Source of the DNA: Candidatus Bathyarchaeota archaeon
GTDB taxonomy: Archaea; Thermoproteota; Bathyarchaeia; Bathyarchaeales; UBA233
Length of the DNA stretch: 18,191 nt
Assembly (NCBI GenBank): GCA_029907045.1
Contig: JARYMR010000016.1
Location: 1-18,191, forward strand
Direction: 5' to 3'
The position numbers were made by a program, and so were the translations under genes. Under the pieces are notes generated by a model. The model was not told where the DNA came from and made no database searches. It was given only the letters and a program-made list of their open reading frames with translations. Below, piece by piece: positions 1 through 8,604 of the stretch; within the stretch, counting starts at the first letter, position 1, and every line of letters starts with the position of its first letter.

Positions 1-40
1 GTGCATTAAAGCTTACGATATACCAATTCCTACTAAAAAG

Positions 41-147
41 TGCGGCGGGCCGGATTTGAACCGGCGAACCCCTACGGGAGAGGATAGCTCATAGGAGTTT
101 TGCCGATCTTGAGTCCTCCGCCTTTGACCTGGCTTGGCTACCGCCGC
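41..147 (-). tRNA. tRNA-Leu (anticodon CAA) with 22-nt intron
   Basis: Read on the minus strand this folds as a class II tRNA. The 7-bp acceptor stem is GCGGCGG paired with CCGCCGC, followed by U8 A9, a GCC/GGC D stem, a GAGGA/TCCTC anticodon stem, a long variable arm (CCC/GGG), a T arm GCCGG-TTCAAAT-CCGGC, and discriminator A73 at position 41. The anticodon CAA lies at 109-111 in the loop CTCAAG/A, so it reads UUG leucine codons. The long variable arm and A73 fit leucine and argue against serine. No CCA is encoded. The spliced length is 85 nt. A CTTTT run directly follows the 3' end and may terminate transcription. Confidence 0.95.
86..107 (-). other. Archaeal tRNA intron (position 37/38)
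   Basis: A 22-nt insertion separates G37 from A38. Removing it restores the 5-bp anticodon stem and a 7-nt loop. Loop bases CUCA can pair with UGAG near the intron's 3' end to form the 4-bp central helix. This leaves two 3-nt bulges, AG|A and CU|A, each cut after its second base, which is the pattern recognised by archaeal splicing endonuclease. The inner intron helix is weak, with a mismatch. 37/38 is the canonical archaeal intron site. Confidence 0.88.
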
Positions 148-170
148 CCATGTTTCAATTTGGATAATGC

Positions 171-179
171 TAATTTAAG
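171..179 (-). promoter_or_regulatory. TATA box of the tRNA-Leu gene
   Basis: CTTAAATTA on the minus strand is centred about 28 nt upstream of the mature tRNA 5' end, the expected spacing for an archaeal TATA element with a very short 5' leader. Confidence 0.5.
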
Positions 180-247
180 CTTACCGACGCTGAAAAATCT
201 AGAGGGTCCGTATTGGAATCGAAAAAGCCCAATAAATGATTAGATTG

Positions 248-781
248 TTAACCACGTTTTTGAAGTATGACTTTAGCTGCTTCTAATATTTGTGCGGCTT
301 GTTTCTCTTTCAGCTTATGTCTTCTCTCGCCAAGTTCTTTTATTGCAGCCTCTATATCTGCGAATTTAATGAAATCCTTTCTCAACCCTTCTAGAAGCAC
401 GGTCCAAGTGTTCCACGTTTTAATTCCAAACATTTTTGCCAAGTCAGAGAGCGCCTTATCATCCACTAAAAATTCAGCTTTTCGCTCTTTTGCGAACAGA
501 AGAGTTTCAGCATCTGCCTTAGAAATGTCTTCAGCTTCTGCTAATTTTTTAGAAGCTGAAGCCAACTTCTTTGGAATGTCTTCAACTATTATCCATTTTT
601 TCTCTATGGCTTTTCCTATAATCTGAGCGTCGGGATGACCCAGTTTAACGCCTTCGTCGTAGGTTTCTCTTTTCACATTTGGCGTAATAATCACTTGGTT
701 GAAAAGCTGCTTGAGGAGGTATAGCTTGTTTATTTGGGCTAAATGAATAAGCGGACCAGCATTGGAGATCACAACGGGCAA
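248..781 (-). CDS. PIN-domain protein, toxin-like (DUF3368 type)
   Basis: A 177-aa protein starting at TTG (781) behind a GGAG site located in the end of the preceding gene. It opens with the PIN strand/loop VVISNAGPLIHLAQ, has a glutamate at E39 (NVKRETYDEG), a DAETLLFAKE segment at about 90-99 and FLVDDKALSDLAK at about 105-116. These match the order of acidic sites in PIN ribonucleases of the DUF3368/VapC-like group, which cut RNA as toxins. The first site is Asn7 instead of Asp, which as far as I recall also occurs in other members of this group. It lies 3 nt after the UPF0175 gene, so the two form a likely toxin-antitoxin operon. Toxicity and target are not shown by the sequence. The family call is fairly sure; activity is uncertain. 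Confidence 0.8.
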   Translation of the reverse strand: MPVVISNAGPLIHLAQINKLYLLKQLFNQVIITPNVKRETYDEGVKLGHPDAQIIGKAIEKKWIIVEDIPKKLASASKKLAEAEDISKADAETLLFAKERKAEFLVDDKALSDLAKMFGIKTWNTWTVLLEGLRKDFIKFADIEAAIKELGERRHKLKEKQAAQILEAAKVILQKRG

Positions 782-784
782 GGC

Positions 785-1087
785 TTACTCTCCATACCTC
801 GCCTTCAAATATTCTTTTATACTCTCAGAATCCCAGTTAACTGGAACATCTTCCCTCTCTAACAATTCAAGAAATTCACGTAAACGAATGCCCAATATTT
901 CTGCCGAGCGTCTCGCAGTCAACTTACCCCTCTGATAGAGATGTACAACCCTTCTTTGAAGTCCATCCTCAATAAACTCCTTAATTAATGTGGAGCGGTC
1001 AACATTTTCCAGAACTCTCACGGCTTCAACTCTTTCCAAGTCCCGCCTTGACAGTCGCACAGTAACCACAGCGCTTTTCTCAACCAT
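785..1087 (-). CDS. UPF0175 family antitoxin-like DNA-binding protein
   Basis: I place the start at ATG 1087 (100 aa). It has AGGATG just upstream, and the TATA-like element at 1117-1127 lies at the right distance. A longer reading from TTG 1114 would start almost inside that TATA box. Residues 5-45 (VVTVRLSRRDLERVEAV...STLIKEFIEDGL) look like a ribbon-helix-helix DNA-binding fold. Residues 48-98 (VVHLYQRGKLTARRSAEILGIRLREF...) are the UPF0175 signature, which is typically found beside PIN/DUF3368 toxins. The protein probably neutralises the downstream PIN protein and represses its own promoter (inference from family behaviour). The operon contains just these two genes. Confidence 0.82.
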   Translation of the reverse strand: MVEKSAVVTVRLSRRDLERVEAVRVLENVDRSTLIKEFIEDGLQRRVVHLYQRGKLTARRSAEILGIRLREFLELLEREDVPVNWDSESIKEYLKARYGE

Positions 1088-1116
1088 TTTCCATCCTAGA
1101 GTAAAAGAATACAATG

Positions 1117-1127
1117 TAATACATAAG
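1117..1127 (-). promoter_or_regulatory. TATA-like promoter of the antitoxin-PIN pair
   Basis: CTTATGTATTA on the minus strand lies about 30-40 nt upstream of ATG 1087. This predicts transcription starting about 9-10 nt before the start codon, just upstream of or within the AGGATG ribosome binding site. Confidence 0.4.
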
Positions 1128-1406
1128 TCTTCTGTTCAAAACACATAATCAATATGCTTGAAAAAATGGAGTAGCCTACTTCATAAGGCAGAAGCAAAAA
1201 GCGCAAAACCAGCCATTGCGCATTATCCAATCCAAAAGTACACAAAAAAGTTTATTAGTGAGGTGTGTGGTTTACGTGTTTAGCTCTTTAAAATTGGAGA
1301 CAATTTTTCGGTTGGATGAACCAACTGTTGGAGGAAATTGAAAGTTTGAGAAAACCCGCACCACATAATTCCATCCACGCATGTTTAAGGGTAAAACGGC
1401 GGGGGT
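1128..1406. other. Divergent intergenic region and rpoB leader
   Basis: This separates the antitoxin gene (minus) from rpoB (plus). It holds a small inverted repeat, GCGCAA/TTGCGC at 1201-1206 and 1216-1221 with a 9-nt loop, then the rpoB promoter at 1244-1257, then about 125 nt of leader. The leader contains two short out-of-frame ATG ORFs: 1316-1423 (35 codons) and 1381-1413 (10 codons). Both run across the rpoB start. No rpoH gene and no RNA gene was recognised here. Confidence 0.5.
1244..1257 (+). promoter_or_regulatory. BRE/TATA promoter of the rpo operon
   Basis: AAAAAAG followed by TTTATTA is a typical archaeal BRE plus TATA box. Transcription would begin near 1280, giving an unusually long leader of about 125 nt before rpoB. 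Confidence 0.6.
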
Positions 1407-4400
1407 TTGTTAAAATTGGCTGAAATTTCAAAAGAAGACACAAATCTTTTGTTAAAAGCATTTTTTAAAGAGAAGGGCTTAGTCCGTCAACATTTAGATT
1501 CCTTCAACGAGTTTATTGATCATGGCTTACAAGAAGTTATAGATGAAGTTGGCGAAATTCCAATAGATGTTCCAGAAAGTCCATACAAAGTTAAGCTTGG
1601 ACAAGTTTGGATAATAGATCCTCAAACCCGAATCACTGGTCCATACACCACAGAGGTTGACGGCACAAAACATGAAATATACCCGATGGAGGCAAGGCTG
1701 CGAAACTTAACCTATGCGGCTCCAGTCGCCCTTGAAATGACGCCGGTTATTGACGGCAGGGAACAAGACACAGAACTTGTTTATATCGGAAATATTCCAG
1801 TAATGCTAAAATCAAAACTTTGCTTCTTGTCACAACTTTCAAGGGAAGAATTAATAGCATGTGGAGAAGACCCAGATGACCCTGGTGGCTATTTTATAGT
1901 TAATGGTTCTGAACGTGTGATAGTGGCTATGGAGGATTTGGCTCCAAACCGCATAATAGTTGACATAGATGAGAAGGGCGCAACACCCGTTTACATGGCG
2001 AAAATGTTCTCCACAACTGTGGGCTTCAGAGCCAGAATAGAATTGAAAATGAAGTCGGATGGCGCCATATACGTTTCAATGCCAGGCGTTCCCACAGAAG
2101 TTCCAGTTGTCGTGGTGATGCGTGCTTTAGGTTTAGAGTCTGATAAGGAAATAGCTGAAGCTGTTTCGGTAGATAAAGAAATACAACGCGAGTTGGAGGC
2201 ATCCTTTGAAAAATCTTTAGGCGTAGACACAGTGAAAGATGCAATAATTTTCATTGGAAACCGTGTAGCCCACGGTCAAGTTGAAGAATACCGAATACAA
2301 AAGGCAGAGGCCATCCTTGACAAAAACTTTCTACCACATATTGGCAGAACAAGCCAAAGCAGAAGAGACAAGGCTTTATTCCTTGGCGAAATGGTTTGCA
2401 GAGTAATTGAACTAAAACTTGGAAGAAGAAATGTAGACGACAAAGACCACTTCAAAAACAAGCGCCTAAGACTTGCTGGTCCCCTTCTTGCAGACCTTTT
2501 CAGAGTAGCCTTCAGAAACCTCGTCAGAGACATAAAATACCAGCTTGAACGCATAGGCGTAAAAGGACCAATAATCACGGTTTCAGCTGCTGTGCGCCCA
2601 GGAATAATTACAGAAAGGCTTCAGCATGCTCTTGCCACTGGAAACTGGGGAAGGGGAAGGGTTGGCGTAACCCAGCTTCTGGATAGGACGAACCACATTT
2701 CAGCCCTAAGCCATTTACGCAGACTTCAGTCACCCCTAAGCCGAAGCCAACCAAACTTTGAAGCAAGAGACTTGCATCCAACCCATTGGGGACGCCTATG
2801 CCCAAACGAAACTCCAGAAGGCTCCAATTGTGGGCTTGTAAAAAATTTAGCCCTTTCTGCATGCATTTCTGTTGGCGTCAACCCAGAGAAAATAAAGCAG
2901 GTCTTATTCAGCATGGGTGTAATATCAGTTTATGAAGCAAACGAAGCCATCAAACTTTCCGGAGCCAAAGTCTTCGTTGATGGAAACCTTATTGGATATT
3001 GCAACTCTCCAGAGGAGTTAACACGGGAATTTAGGGAAAGACGAAGAAGGGGTGAAATTTCAACAGAAGTTAACATCGCTTATTTCTCGGAGGTTCATGG
3101 GGAAAGGGATGAGATATATGTAAACTGTGATGAGGGAAGAGTTAGAAGACCCCTCATAATAGTTAAAGACGGCGTACCAAAACTTCAGCGAGAGCATGGG
3201 GAAAAAATTGCTTCTGGAGAATGGTCTTGGGAAGACTTGGTTAAAAATGGCATAATTGAATATTTGGATGCTGAAGAAGAAGAGAACGCCTATGTGGCCA
3301 TAAGCCTTGACAAAATCACTCCAGAACACACGCATGTGGAAATTGCAACCTACACTATTCTTGGCATTTGCGCATCCACAATCCCCTACGCAGAGCATAA
3401 TCAGTCACCCCGCAACTCTTATCAAGCGGCAATGGCGAAGCAAGCCTTAGGAGTTTACGCAACAAACTTTAACCAACGTGTAGACTCGAGATCGCACATT
3501 TTGCATTATCCGCAAACACCATTGGTTGAAACAGCTTTGATGGATATTATGGGATATAAGCTTCGACCTTCGGGACAAAACTGCATAGTAGCTGTATTAT
3601 CTTTTGAAGGCTACAACATGGAAGACGCCCTAATCTTCAACAAAGCCTCAATTGAAAGGGGTTTGGGGCGCTCAACCTTTTATAGAATTTATGAGGCGGA
3701 ATGCCGCCAATATTTGGGGGGATTAAAGGACAAATTTGTTCTTCCAGAACCTGGAACCCGCGGTTTTAGAGGAGAGCAATATTATAGGCTTCTTGAACCT
3801 GATGGCATAATAAGTTTGGAGTCAAGCGTTGCTGGTGGAGACGTTTTAATAGGCAGAATTAGTCCGCCACGATTTATTGAGGAATATAAAGAGTTTGAAG
3901 TGAAAGGTCCTTCAATGCGGGACACTTCTGTGGATATGCGTCCTTCTGAAACTGGAATTGTGGACGCTGTCTTCTTAACAGAATCAGGCGAGGGAAGCAA
4001 ACTTGTAAAGGTCCGCGTTAGAGACCAACGCATTCCAGAATTAGGCGACAAATTTGCCTCCCGCCATGGACAAAAGGGCGTTATAGGATTAATCGTGCCA
4101 CAAGAGGATATGCCCTTCACTGAAGATGGGATAGTTCCAGATATAATAATCAACCCGCATGCTATTCCATCAAGAATGACTATTGGCCATTTCATGGAGT
4201 CGCTTGCTGGAAAGGTTGCTGCTGCAAGGGGAAAACAAGTGGATGGAACACCCTTTTCGAATGAAAAATCTGAAGACCTTAGAAAGGCTTTAGTCAAGTT
4301 GGGCTTCAGCCACACAGGAAGCGAAGTTTTCTATAATGGGGTTACGGGCGAAAAATTTGTTGCAGACATTTTTGTTGGAATTGTTTATTATCAAAAGTTG

Positions 4401-4781
4401 CACCACATGGTTGCCGACAAAATCCATGCCAGAGCCAGAGGACAAGTTCAAATGCTGACGAGGCAGCCCACAGAGGGAAGGGCTAGAGGCGGAGGCTTAA
4501 GGTTCGGCGAGATGGAGCGTGACTGCCTAATCGGGCATGGCGCCGCCATGCTTCTGCGGGATAGGCTGTTGGAAGAGTCAGATAAATACACGCTTTATGT
4601 TTGTGAAAACTGCGGTTACATAGCCTACTATGACATGAAACAGAGAAAATACATATGCAGAGTGTGCGAAGACAAAGCGAAAATTTCTCCAGTGGTGGTT
4701 TCCTATGCCTTTAAACTTCTCCTCCAAGAGCTAATGAGCCTTTGTATAGCTCCAAAATTGAAACTTAAGGAGAGGGCTTAA
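1407..4781 (+). CDS. rpoB: DNA-directed RNA polymerase subunit B (unsplit)
   Basis: An 1124-aa protein, the usual length of an intact archaeal Rpo2, so it is neither split into B'/B'' nor carrying an intein. It forms half of the polymerase active cleft. Visible hallmarks are NETPEGSNCGLVKNLA (fork region), GYNMEDALIFNKASIERG, DKFASRHGQKG at about 881-891 with the conserved lysine K890, and the C-terminal GGLRFGEMERD clamp-linking segment. A C-terminal zinc site is formed by C1066, C1069, C1084 and C1087. The start is uncertain: TTG 1407 abuts the G-rich GGGGGT, while TTG 1416 (three codons later) sits 9 nt after it and may be the true start. It is first in the operon with rpoA (1-nt gap), rpl30e and nusA. 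Archaea usually have rpoH directly upstream; it is absent here. Confidence 0.97.
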   Translation: MLKLAEISKEDTNLLLKAFFKEKGLVRQHLDSFNEFIDHGLQEVIDEVGEIPIDVPESPYKVKLGQVWIIDPQTRITGPYTTEVDGTKHEIYPMEARLRNLTYAAPVALEMTPVIDGREQDTELVYIGNIPVMLKSKLCFLSQLSREELIACGEDPDDPGGYFIVNGSERVIVAMEDLAPNRIIVDIDEKGATPVYMAKMFSTTVGFRARIELKMKSDGAIYVSMPGVPTEVPVVVVMRALGLESDKEIAEAVSVDKEIQRELEASFEKSLGVDTVKDAIIFIGNRVAHGQVEEYRIQKAEAILDKNFLPHIGRTSQSRRDKALFLGEMVCRVIELKLGRRNVDDKDHFKNKRLRLAGPLLADLFRVAFRNLVRDIKYQLERIGVKGPIITVSAAVRPGIITERLQHALATGNWGRGRVGVTQLLDRTNHISALSHLRRLQSPLSRSQPNFEARDLHPTHWGRLCPNETPEGSNCGLVKNLALSACISVGVNPEKIKQVLFSMGVISVYEANEAIKLSGAKVFVDGNLIGYCNSPEELTREFRERRRRGEISTEVNIAYFSEVHGERDEIYVNCDEGRVRRPLIIVKDGVPKLQREHGEKIASGEWSWEDLVKNGIIEYLDAEEEENAYVAISLDKITPEHTHVEIATYTILGICASTIPYAEHNQSPRNSYQAAMAKQALGVYATNFNQRVDSRSHILHYPQTPLVETALMDIMGYKLRPSGQNCIVAVLSFEGYNMEDALIFNKASIERGLGRSTFYRIYEAECRQYLGGLKDKFVLPEPGTRGFRGEQYYRLLEPDGIISLESSVAGGDVLIGRISPPRFIEEYKEFEVKGPSMRDTSVDMRPSETGIVDAVFLTESGEGSKLVKVRVRDQRIPELGDKFASRHGQKGVIGLIVPQEDMPFTEDGIVPDIIINPHAIPSRMTIGHFMESLAGKVAAARGKQVDGTPFSNEKSEDLRKALVKLGFSHTGSEVFYNGVTGEKFVADIFVGIVYYQKLHHMVADKIHARARGQVQMLTRQPTEGRARGGGLRFGEMERDCLIGHGAAMLLRDRLLEESDKYTLYVCENCGYIAYYDMKQRKYICRVCEDKAKISPVVVSYAFKLLLQELMSLCIAPKLKLKERA

Positions 4782-4782
4782 T

Positions 4783-7700
4783 ATGGCTGCGGAAGAGGTA
4801 GTTCACAAGATTATAGACGGTGTCCACTTCAGTCTATTCTCACCCCAAGACGTGCGCAAACTCTCGGTTGTTGAAATCCAAACGCCAGACACTTATGATG
4901 AGGACGGCGCCCCAATCACAGCGGGACTCATGGATGGTAGGCTGGGAACCCTTGAACCCCGACAAAGATGCAAAACATGTGGAAACACGGCAATCCGCTG
5001 TCCAGGACATTTCGGTCATATTGAGCTTGCGGTTCCAATAATTCACATTGAATTTACAAAACTAATCTATGAACTTTTGAAATCCACATGCAGAAATTGT
5101 GGGCGCATTTTGCTTCCAGACGAAACTATAAATCGGGCTCGAGCCAGAATTGAGAAGACCCGTCAACTTTTAGGTCTGGTTCCAGACGAAGTTTACAAGT
5201 CCATCACACAGGAAATAAAAGCGAAACAGTGTCCCCACTGTGGAGCTGTTCAATATAAAATAGTTTTTGAAAAGCCGACTAAATTCAGTGAGCAAATTCC
5301 CGAAAGCGGTTCAGAACCATTAACACCAAATATGATTAGGGAAAGGATGGAACGCATACCCGACGAAGACCTTGAAATTTTAGGTTTCAATCCAAAAGCT
5401 GCCCGTCCAGAATGGATGGTTCTTCAAGTTTTGCCCGTGCCACCCGTTTATGTTCGTCCATCCATAACGCTGGAGTCAGGCATTCGTTCAGAGGATGATT
5501 TAACCCATAAGCTTGTGGACATAATCCGCATAAATCAGCGGCTAAAGGAGAATATGGATGCTGGAGCCCCAACCCTCATAATTCAAGACTTGTCAGAGCT
5601 TCTACAATATCATGTGACAACATACTTTAACAATGAAGCTTCGGGGATTCCGCCAGCAAGGCATCGCTCTGGAAGGGCATTAAAAACGCTATCGCAAAGG
5701 CTTAAGGGAAAGGAAGGCAGATTCAGAAGCAACCTCTCTGGAAAACGGGTTGACTTTTCAGCCCGAACAGTTGTTTCTCCAGACCCAAACCTTGACATAA
5801 GCGAGGTTGGCGTTCCCATAGAAGTTGCTATGCGCCTATCCGTGCCAGAAAAAGTTACCGAGTGGAACCTTGAAGAGATGCGGCAACTCGTCAAAAATGG
5901 ACCTGAAAAATATCCAGGCGCCCTCTACATTATAAGACCTGATGGCAAACGCATAAGACTTGAATTTGTTACTGATAGGGAAAAGATTGCCGAGGCTTTA
6001 ATGCCTGGATTTATTGTTGAAAGGCACCTCAAAAATGGTGACATCGCCATATTTAACCGTCAACCTTCCCTTCATCGCATGTCAATAATGGCTCACGGCG
6101 TCCGCGTCTTGCCATACAAAACTTTCCGCTTGCACTTGTGTGTTTGTCCACCTTACAATGCGGATTTTGATGGAGACGAAATGAATCTTCACATACCCCA
6201 AAGCGAAGAAGCCAGAACAGAAGCGCTTCTGCTAATGCAAGTTCAAGACCAAATTCTTTCGCCAAGGTTTGGAGGTCCAATAATAGGAGCCATCCGCGAC
6301 TTCATAACAGCCGCATATCTCTTCACAAGAAAAACCAACTACCTAACAAAAGAAGAAGTAAGCAGACTACTCATTGCAGCCTGTTATGAGGGACCTCTGC
6401 CAGAGCCTAAAATTAAGGAGCCTCAGCCTTTATGGAGTGGCAAACAAATTTTCAGCCTCTTTTTGCCAAAGGATATGAATTATGTTTTGAAGGCAAACAT
6501 TTGCCAAGGCTGTGCAAAATGTGAAGAGGAAAAATGCAAATTTGATGCTTATGTTGTTGTTAAGAATGGTGAGCTTATAAGCGGCGTCATAGACAGGCGT
6601 TCCATAGGCGCTGAACAATCAGAAAGCCTCCTACACAGAATAATAAAGGATTATGGAACCCAAGCTGGACGAGAATTCCTAAACAAGATAACAAGATTGT
6701 TGAAGCTTTTCATTACAATGCGAGGCTTCACATACTCCTACGATGAGCTTGTTTTATCTTCCAAAGCTGAAAGCAGAATAAACAAAACTATGGAGAAAGT
6801 TGAAAAAAGAGTTGAGGAGCTTATAGAAAGTTATCGTAAAGGCACATTGCCGAGGCTTCCAGGACAGACCCTAGAAGATTCTTTTGAAATTTATGTAATG
6901 AATGAACTTGCCAAAGCCAGAGATGATGCTGGAAAAATTGCTGACGAAGATTTCACAATAGAAAATGCTGGCATAGTCATGACAAGGACAGGCGCGAGGG
7001 GTTCAAGCCTAAACATTGGACAAATGAGCGCCTGCATTGGACAACAGTCAGTGCGTGGAAAAAGAATACTCCGCGGATATGTTGGCAGAGCGCTTCCTCA
7101 CTTCAAGTCTGGCGACCCAAGCCCAAAAGCAAGGGGATTCGTTTACTCTTCCTATCAAAAAGGATTGGACGCCGTTGAATTTTTCTTCCATGCCATGGGT
7201 GGAAGGGAAGGTTTAGTGGACACAGCCGTTAGAACGCAACAAAGCGGTTACATGCAAAGAAGACTCATCAATGCATTGGAGCACATACGCCTAGAATATG
7301 ACGGAACAGTTAGAAACTCGGCAGGCGACATAATCCAATTTAGATACGGCGAAGACGGCGTTGACCCAGCTAAAAGCGACCATGGAAAAGCTGTTAACGT
7401 AAGCCGCTTGGTTGAGCAGTTCAAAATAGCGGAAGAGAAGGGTAGACCAGCCCCAGCAGACTACATTAAAGAAAAGCTGGAAGAGGTTAAAGACCAGCTT
7501 ACACCCTTGCTGATAGAAGAACTTAAGCAAAGCTTAGCTAAGGCAAAACTAAGCAAGGCAGGCGTTGACAAAGCTATTAAACTAACTGTTGAACATTATA
7601 AGCGTGCCCTTATGGAGCCAGGGGAAGCCGTTGGCATAGTCGCAGCCCAATCCATAGGGGAACCAGGCACACAAATGACTCTTAGAACTTTCCATTATGC

Positions 7701-8604
7701 TGGTGTTAGAGAGCAAAACGTAACCTTAGGCTTGCCGAGGCTTATAGAAATTGTTGATGCGAGGAGAATTCCTTCAACGCCAATAATGACCATCTACCTA
7801 ACTGGAGAACACAAGAAAAGCAGAGAAGCAGCAGTAAAAATTGCGCGTAACATATATTACACAACACTGGAGGATTTGGCTGAAACCGTTTACGAAGACC
7901 CCGTGCATGAGGAAATAGTTGTGGAGCTTAACAAGGCAATGATGGAAGATAGGGGTGTTTCGCTTCAAGAGTTGAAGGAAAAACTACAGATACAAAACTG
8001 CACCATAAAAATAAGGGGCAACAGAATACATATAAAGCCCAAAAAGGCTGAAGCCCTCAAGAAACTGTTAGATAAAGTTTCATCCTTCTATATTAAAGGG
8101 GTTCCAGGCATAAAGAGAGTTTTAGTTACGGAAGAACATGGAGAATGGGTTATAAGAACTGACGGTTCAAATCTACCCAAAGTTTTAGAAGTTTACGGAG
8201 TAGACACGTCGAGAACAACAACAAACAATGTTCATGAAATAGCCAAAACCTTGGGAATAGAAGCCGCCAGAAACGCCCTAATTCACGAGTCAAAGGGCGT
8301 TTTGGAGGATCAAGGGTTGGATGTTGACATTCGCCATGTCATGCTTGTTGCTGACATGATGACATCCACTGGCGAGGTACAACAGATAGGGCGTCATGGC
8401 ATAAGCGGCAAAAAATCAAGTGTTCTGGCTAGGGCTGCCTTCGAAATTACCGTTCCAAACATTGTTGATGCCGCCGTAAAAGGTGAAAGTGACCCCTTAG
8501 AAGGCGTAACCGAAAACGTTATTGTTGGGCAATCCATACCCATAGGCACGGGACTTGTTGAATTATTCATGTCAACAGTGGACTTGGGAAGGGAGAACAA
8601 ATGA
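4783..8604 (+). CDS. rpoA: DNA-directed RNA polymerase subunit A, fused A'/A''
   Basis: A 1273-aa protein joining what most archaea encode as rpoA1 and rpoA2. The A' part has N-terminal zinc ligands C63, C66, C73 and H76 (CPGHFGH), a second cysteine set C103/C106 and C150/C153, and the catalytic Mg-binding loop NADFDGDEMN (D461, D463, D465). The bridge-helix region is FFFHAMGGREGLVDTAVRTQQSGY. The A'' part carries PGEAVGIVAAQSIGEPGTQ and MTLRTFHYAG (about 946-971, trigger-loop region) and ends in the jaw/clamp region. The A'/A'' join falls roughly at residues 870-900, where no stop or start signal is present. A cysteine cluster C574/C577/C580/C585 may bind an extra metal. It starts 1 nt after rpoB with GGAG upstream, and its stop overlaps rpl30e (ATGA). 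Confidence 0.97.
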   Translation: MAAEEVVHKIIDGVHFSLFSPQDVRKLSVVEIQTPDTYDEDGAPITAGLMDGRLGTLEPRQRCKTCGNTAIRCPGHFGHIELAVPIIHIEFTKLIYELLKSTCRNCGRILLPDETINRARARIEKTRQLLGLVPDEVYKSITQEIKAKQCPHCGAVQYKIVFEKPTKFSEQIPESGSEPLTPNMIRERMERIPDEDLEILGFNPKAARPEWMVLQVLPVPPVYVRPSITLESGIRSEDDLTHKLVDIIRINQRLKENMDAGAPTLIIQDLSELLQYHVTTYFNNEASGIPPARHRSGRALKTLSQRLKGKEGRFRSNLSGKRVDFSARTVVSPDPNLDISEVGVPIEVAMRLSVPEKVTEWNLEEMRQLVKNGPEKYPGALYIIRPDGKRIRLEFVTDREKIAEALMPGFIVERHLKNGDIAIFNRQPSLHRMSIMAHGVRVLPYKTFRLHLCVCPPYNADFDGDEMNLHIPQSEEARTEALLLMQVQDQILSPRFGGPIIGAIRDFITAAYLFTRKTNYLTKEEVSRLLIAACYEGPLPEPKIKEPQPLWSGKQIFSLFLPKDMNYVLKANICQGCAKCEEEKCKFDAYVVVKNGELISGVIDRRSIGAEQSESLLHRIIKDYGTQAGREFLNKITRLLKLFITMRGFTYSYDELVLSSKAESRINKTMEKVEKRVEELIESYRKGTLPRLPGQTLEDSFEIYVMNELAKARDDAGKIADEDFTIENAGIVMTRTGARGSSLNIGQMSACIGQQSVRGKRILRGYVGRALPHFKSGDPSPKARGFVYSSYQKGLDAVEFFFHAMGGREGLVDTAVRTQQSGYMQRRLINALEHIRLEYDGTVRNSAGDIIQFRYGEDGVDPAKSDHGKAVNVSRLVEQFKIAEEKGRPAPADYIKEKLEEVKDQLTPLLIEELKQSLAKAKLSKAGVDKAIKLTVEHYKRALMEPGEAVGIVAAQSIGEPGTQMTLRTFHYAGVREQNVTLGLPRLIEIVDARRIPSTPIMTIYLTGEHKKSREAAVKIARNIYYTTLEDLAETVYEDPVHEEIVVELNKAMMEDRGVSLQELKEKLQIQNCTIKIRGNRIHIKPKKAEALKKLLDKVSSFYIKGVPGIKRVLVTEEHGEWVIRTDGSNLPKVLEVYGVDTSRTTTNNVHEIAKTLGIEAARNALIHESKGVLEDQGLDVDIRHVMLVADMMTSTGEVQQIGRHGISGKKSSVLARAAFEITVPNIVDAAVKGESDPLEGVTENVIVGQSIPIGTGLVELFMSTVDLGRENK

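Noticed and set aside
41..147. tRNA-Ser reading of the long-variable-arm tRNA
   Set aside because: The anticodon loop gives CAA and the discriminator is A73, both leucine features.
267..626. Plus-strand ORF opposite the PIN gene, and similar ORFs opposite rpoB, rpoA, the SMC-like operon and the mutase operon
   Set aside because: They are antisense shadows of clear genes, rich in Ser/Phe/Leu or low-complexity sequence, with no ribosome site or recognisable domain.
1201..1221. GCGCAA/TTGCGC inverted repeat as a terminator or operator
   Set aside because: Only a 6-bp stem with a 9-nt loop, no T run, and upstream of the TATA box; too weak to call on its own.
1128..1406. A divergent or very short rpoH upstream of rpoB
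   Set aside because: The longest open frame here is 35 codons and shows none of the RpoH (Rpb5 C-terminal) pattern.
1407..8604. Inteins or split points in rpoB or rpoA
   Set aside because: Both proteins have normal intact lengths, and all core motifs follow in order without inserted splicing motifs.
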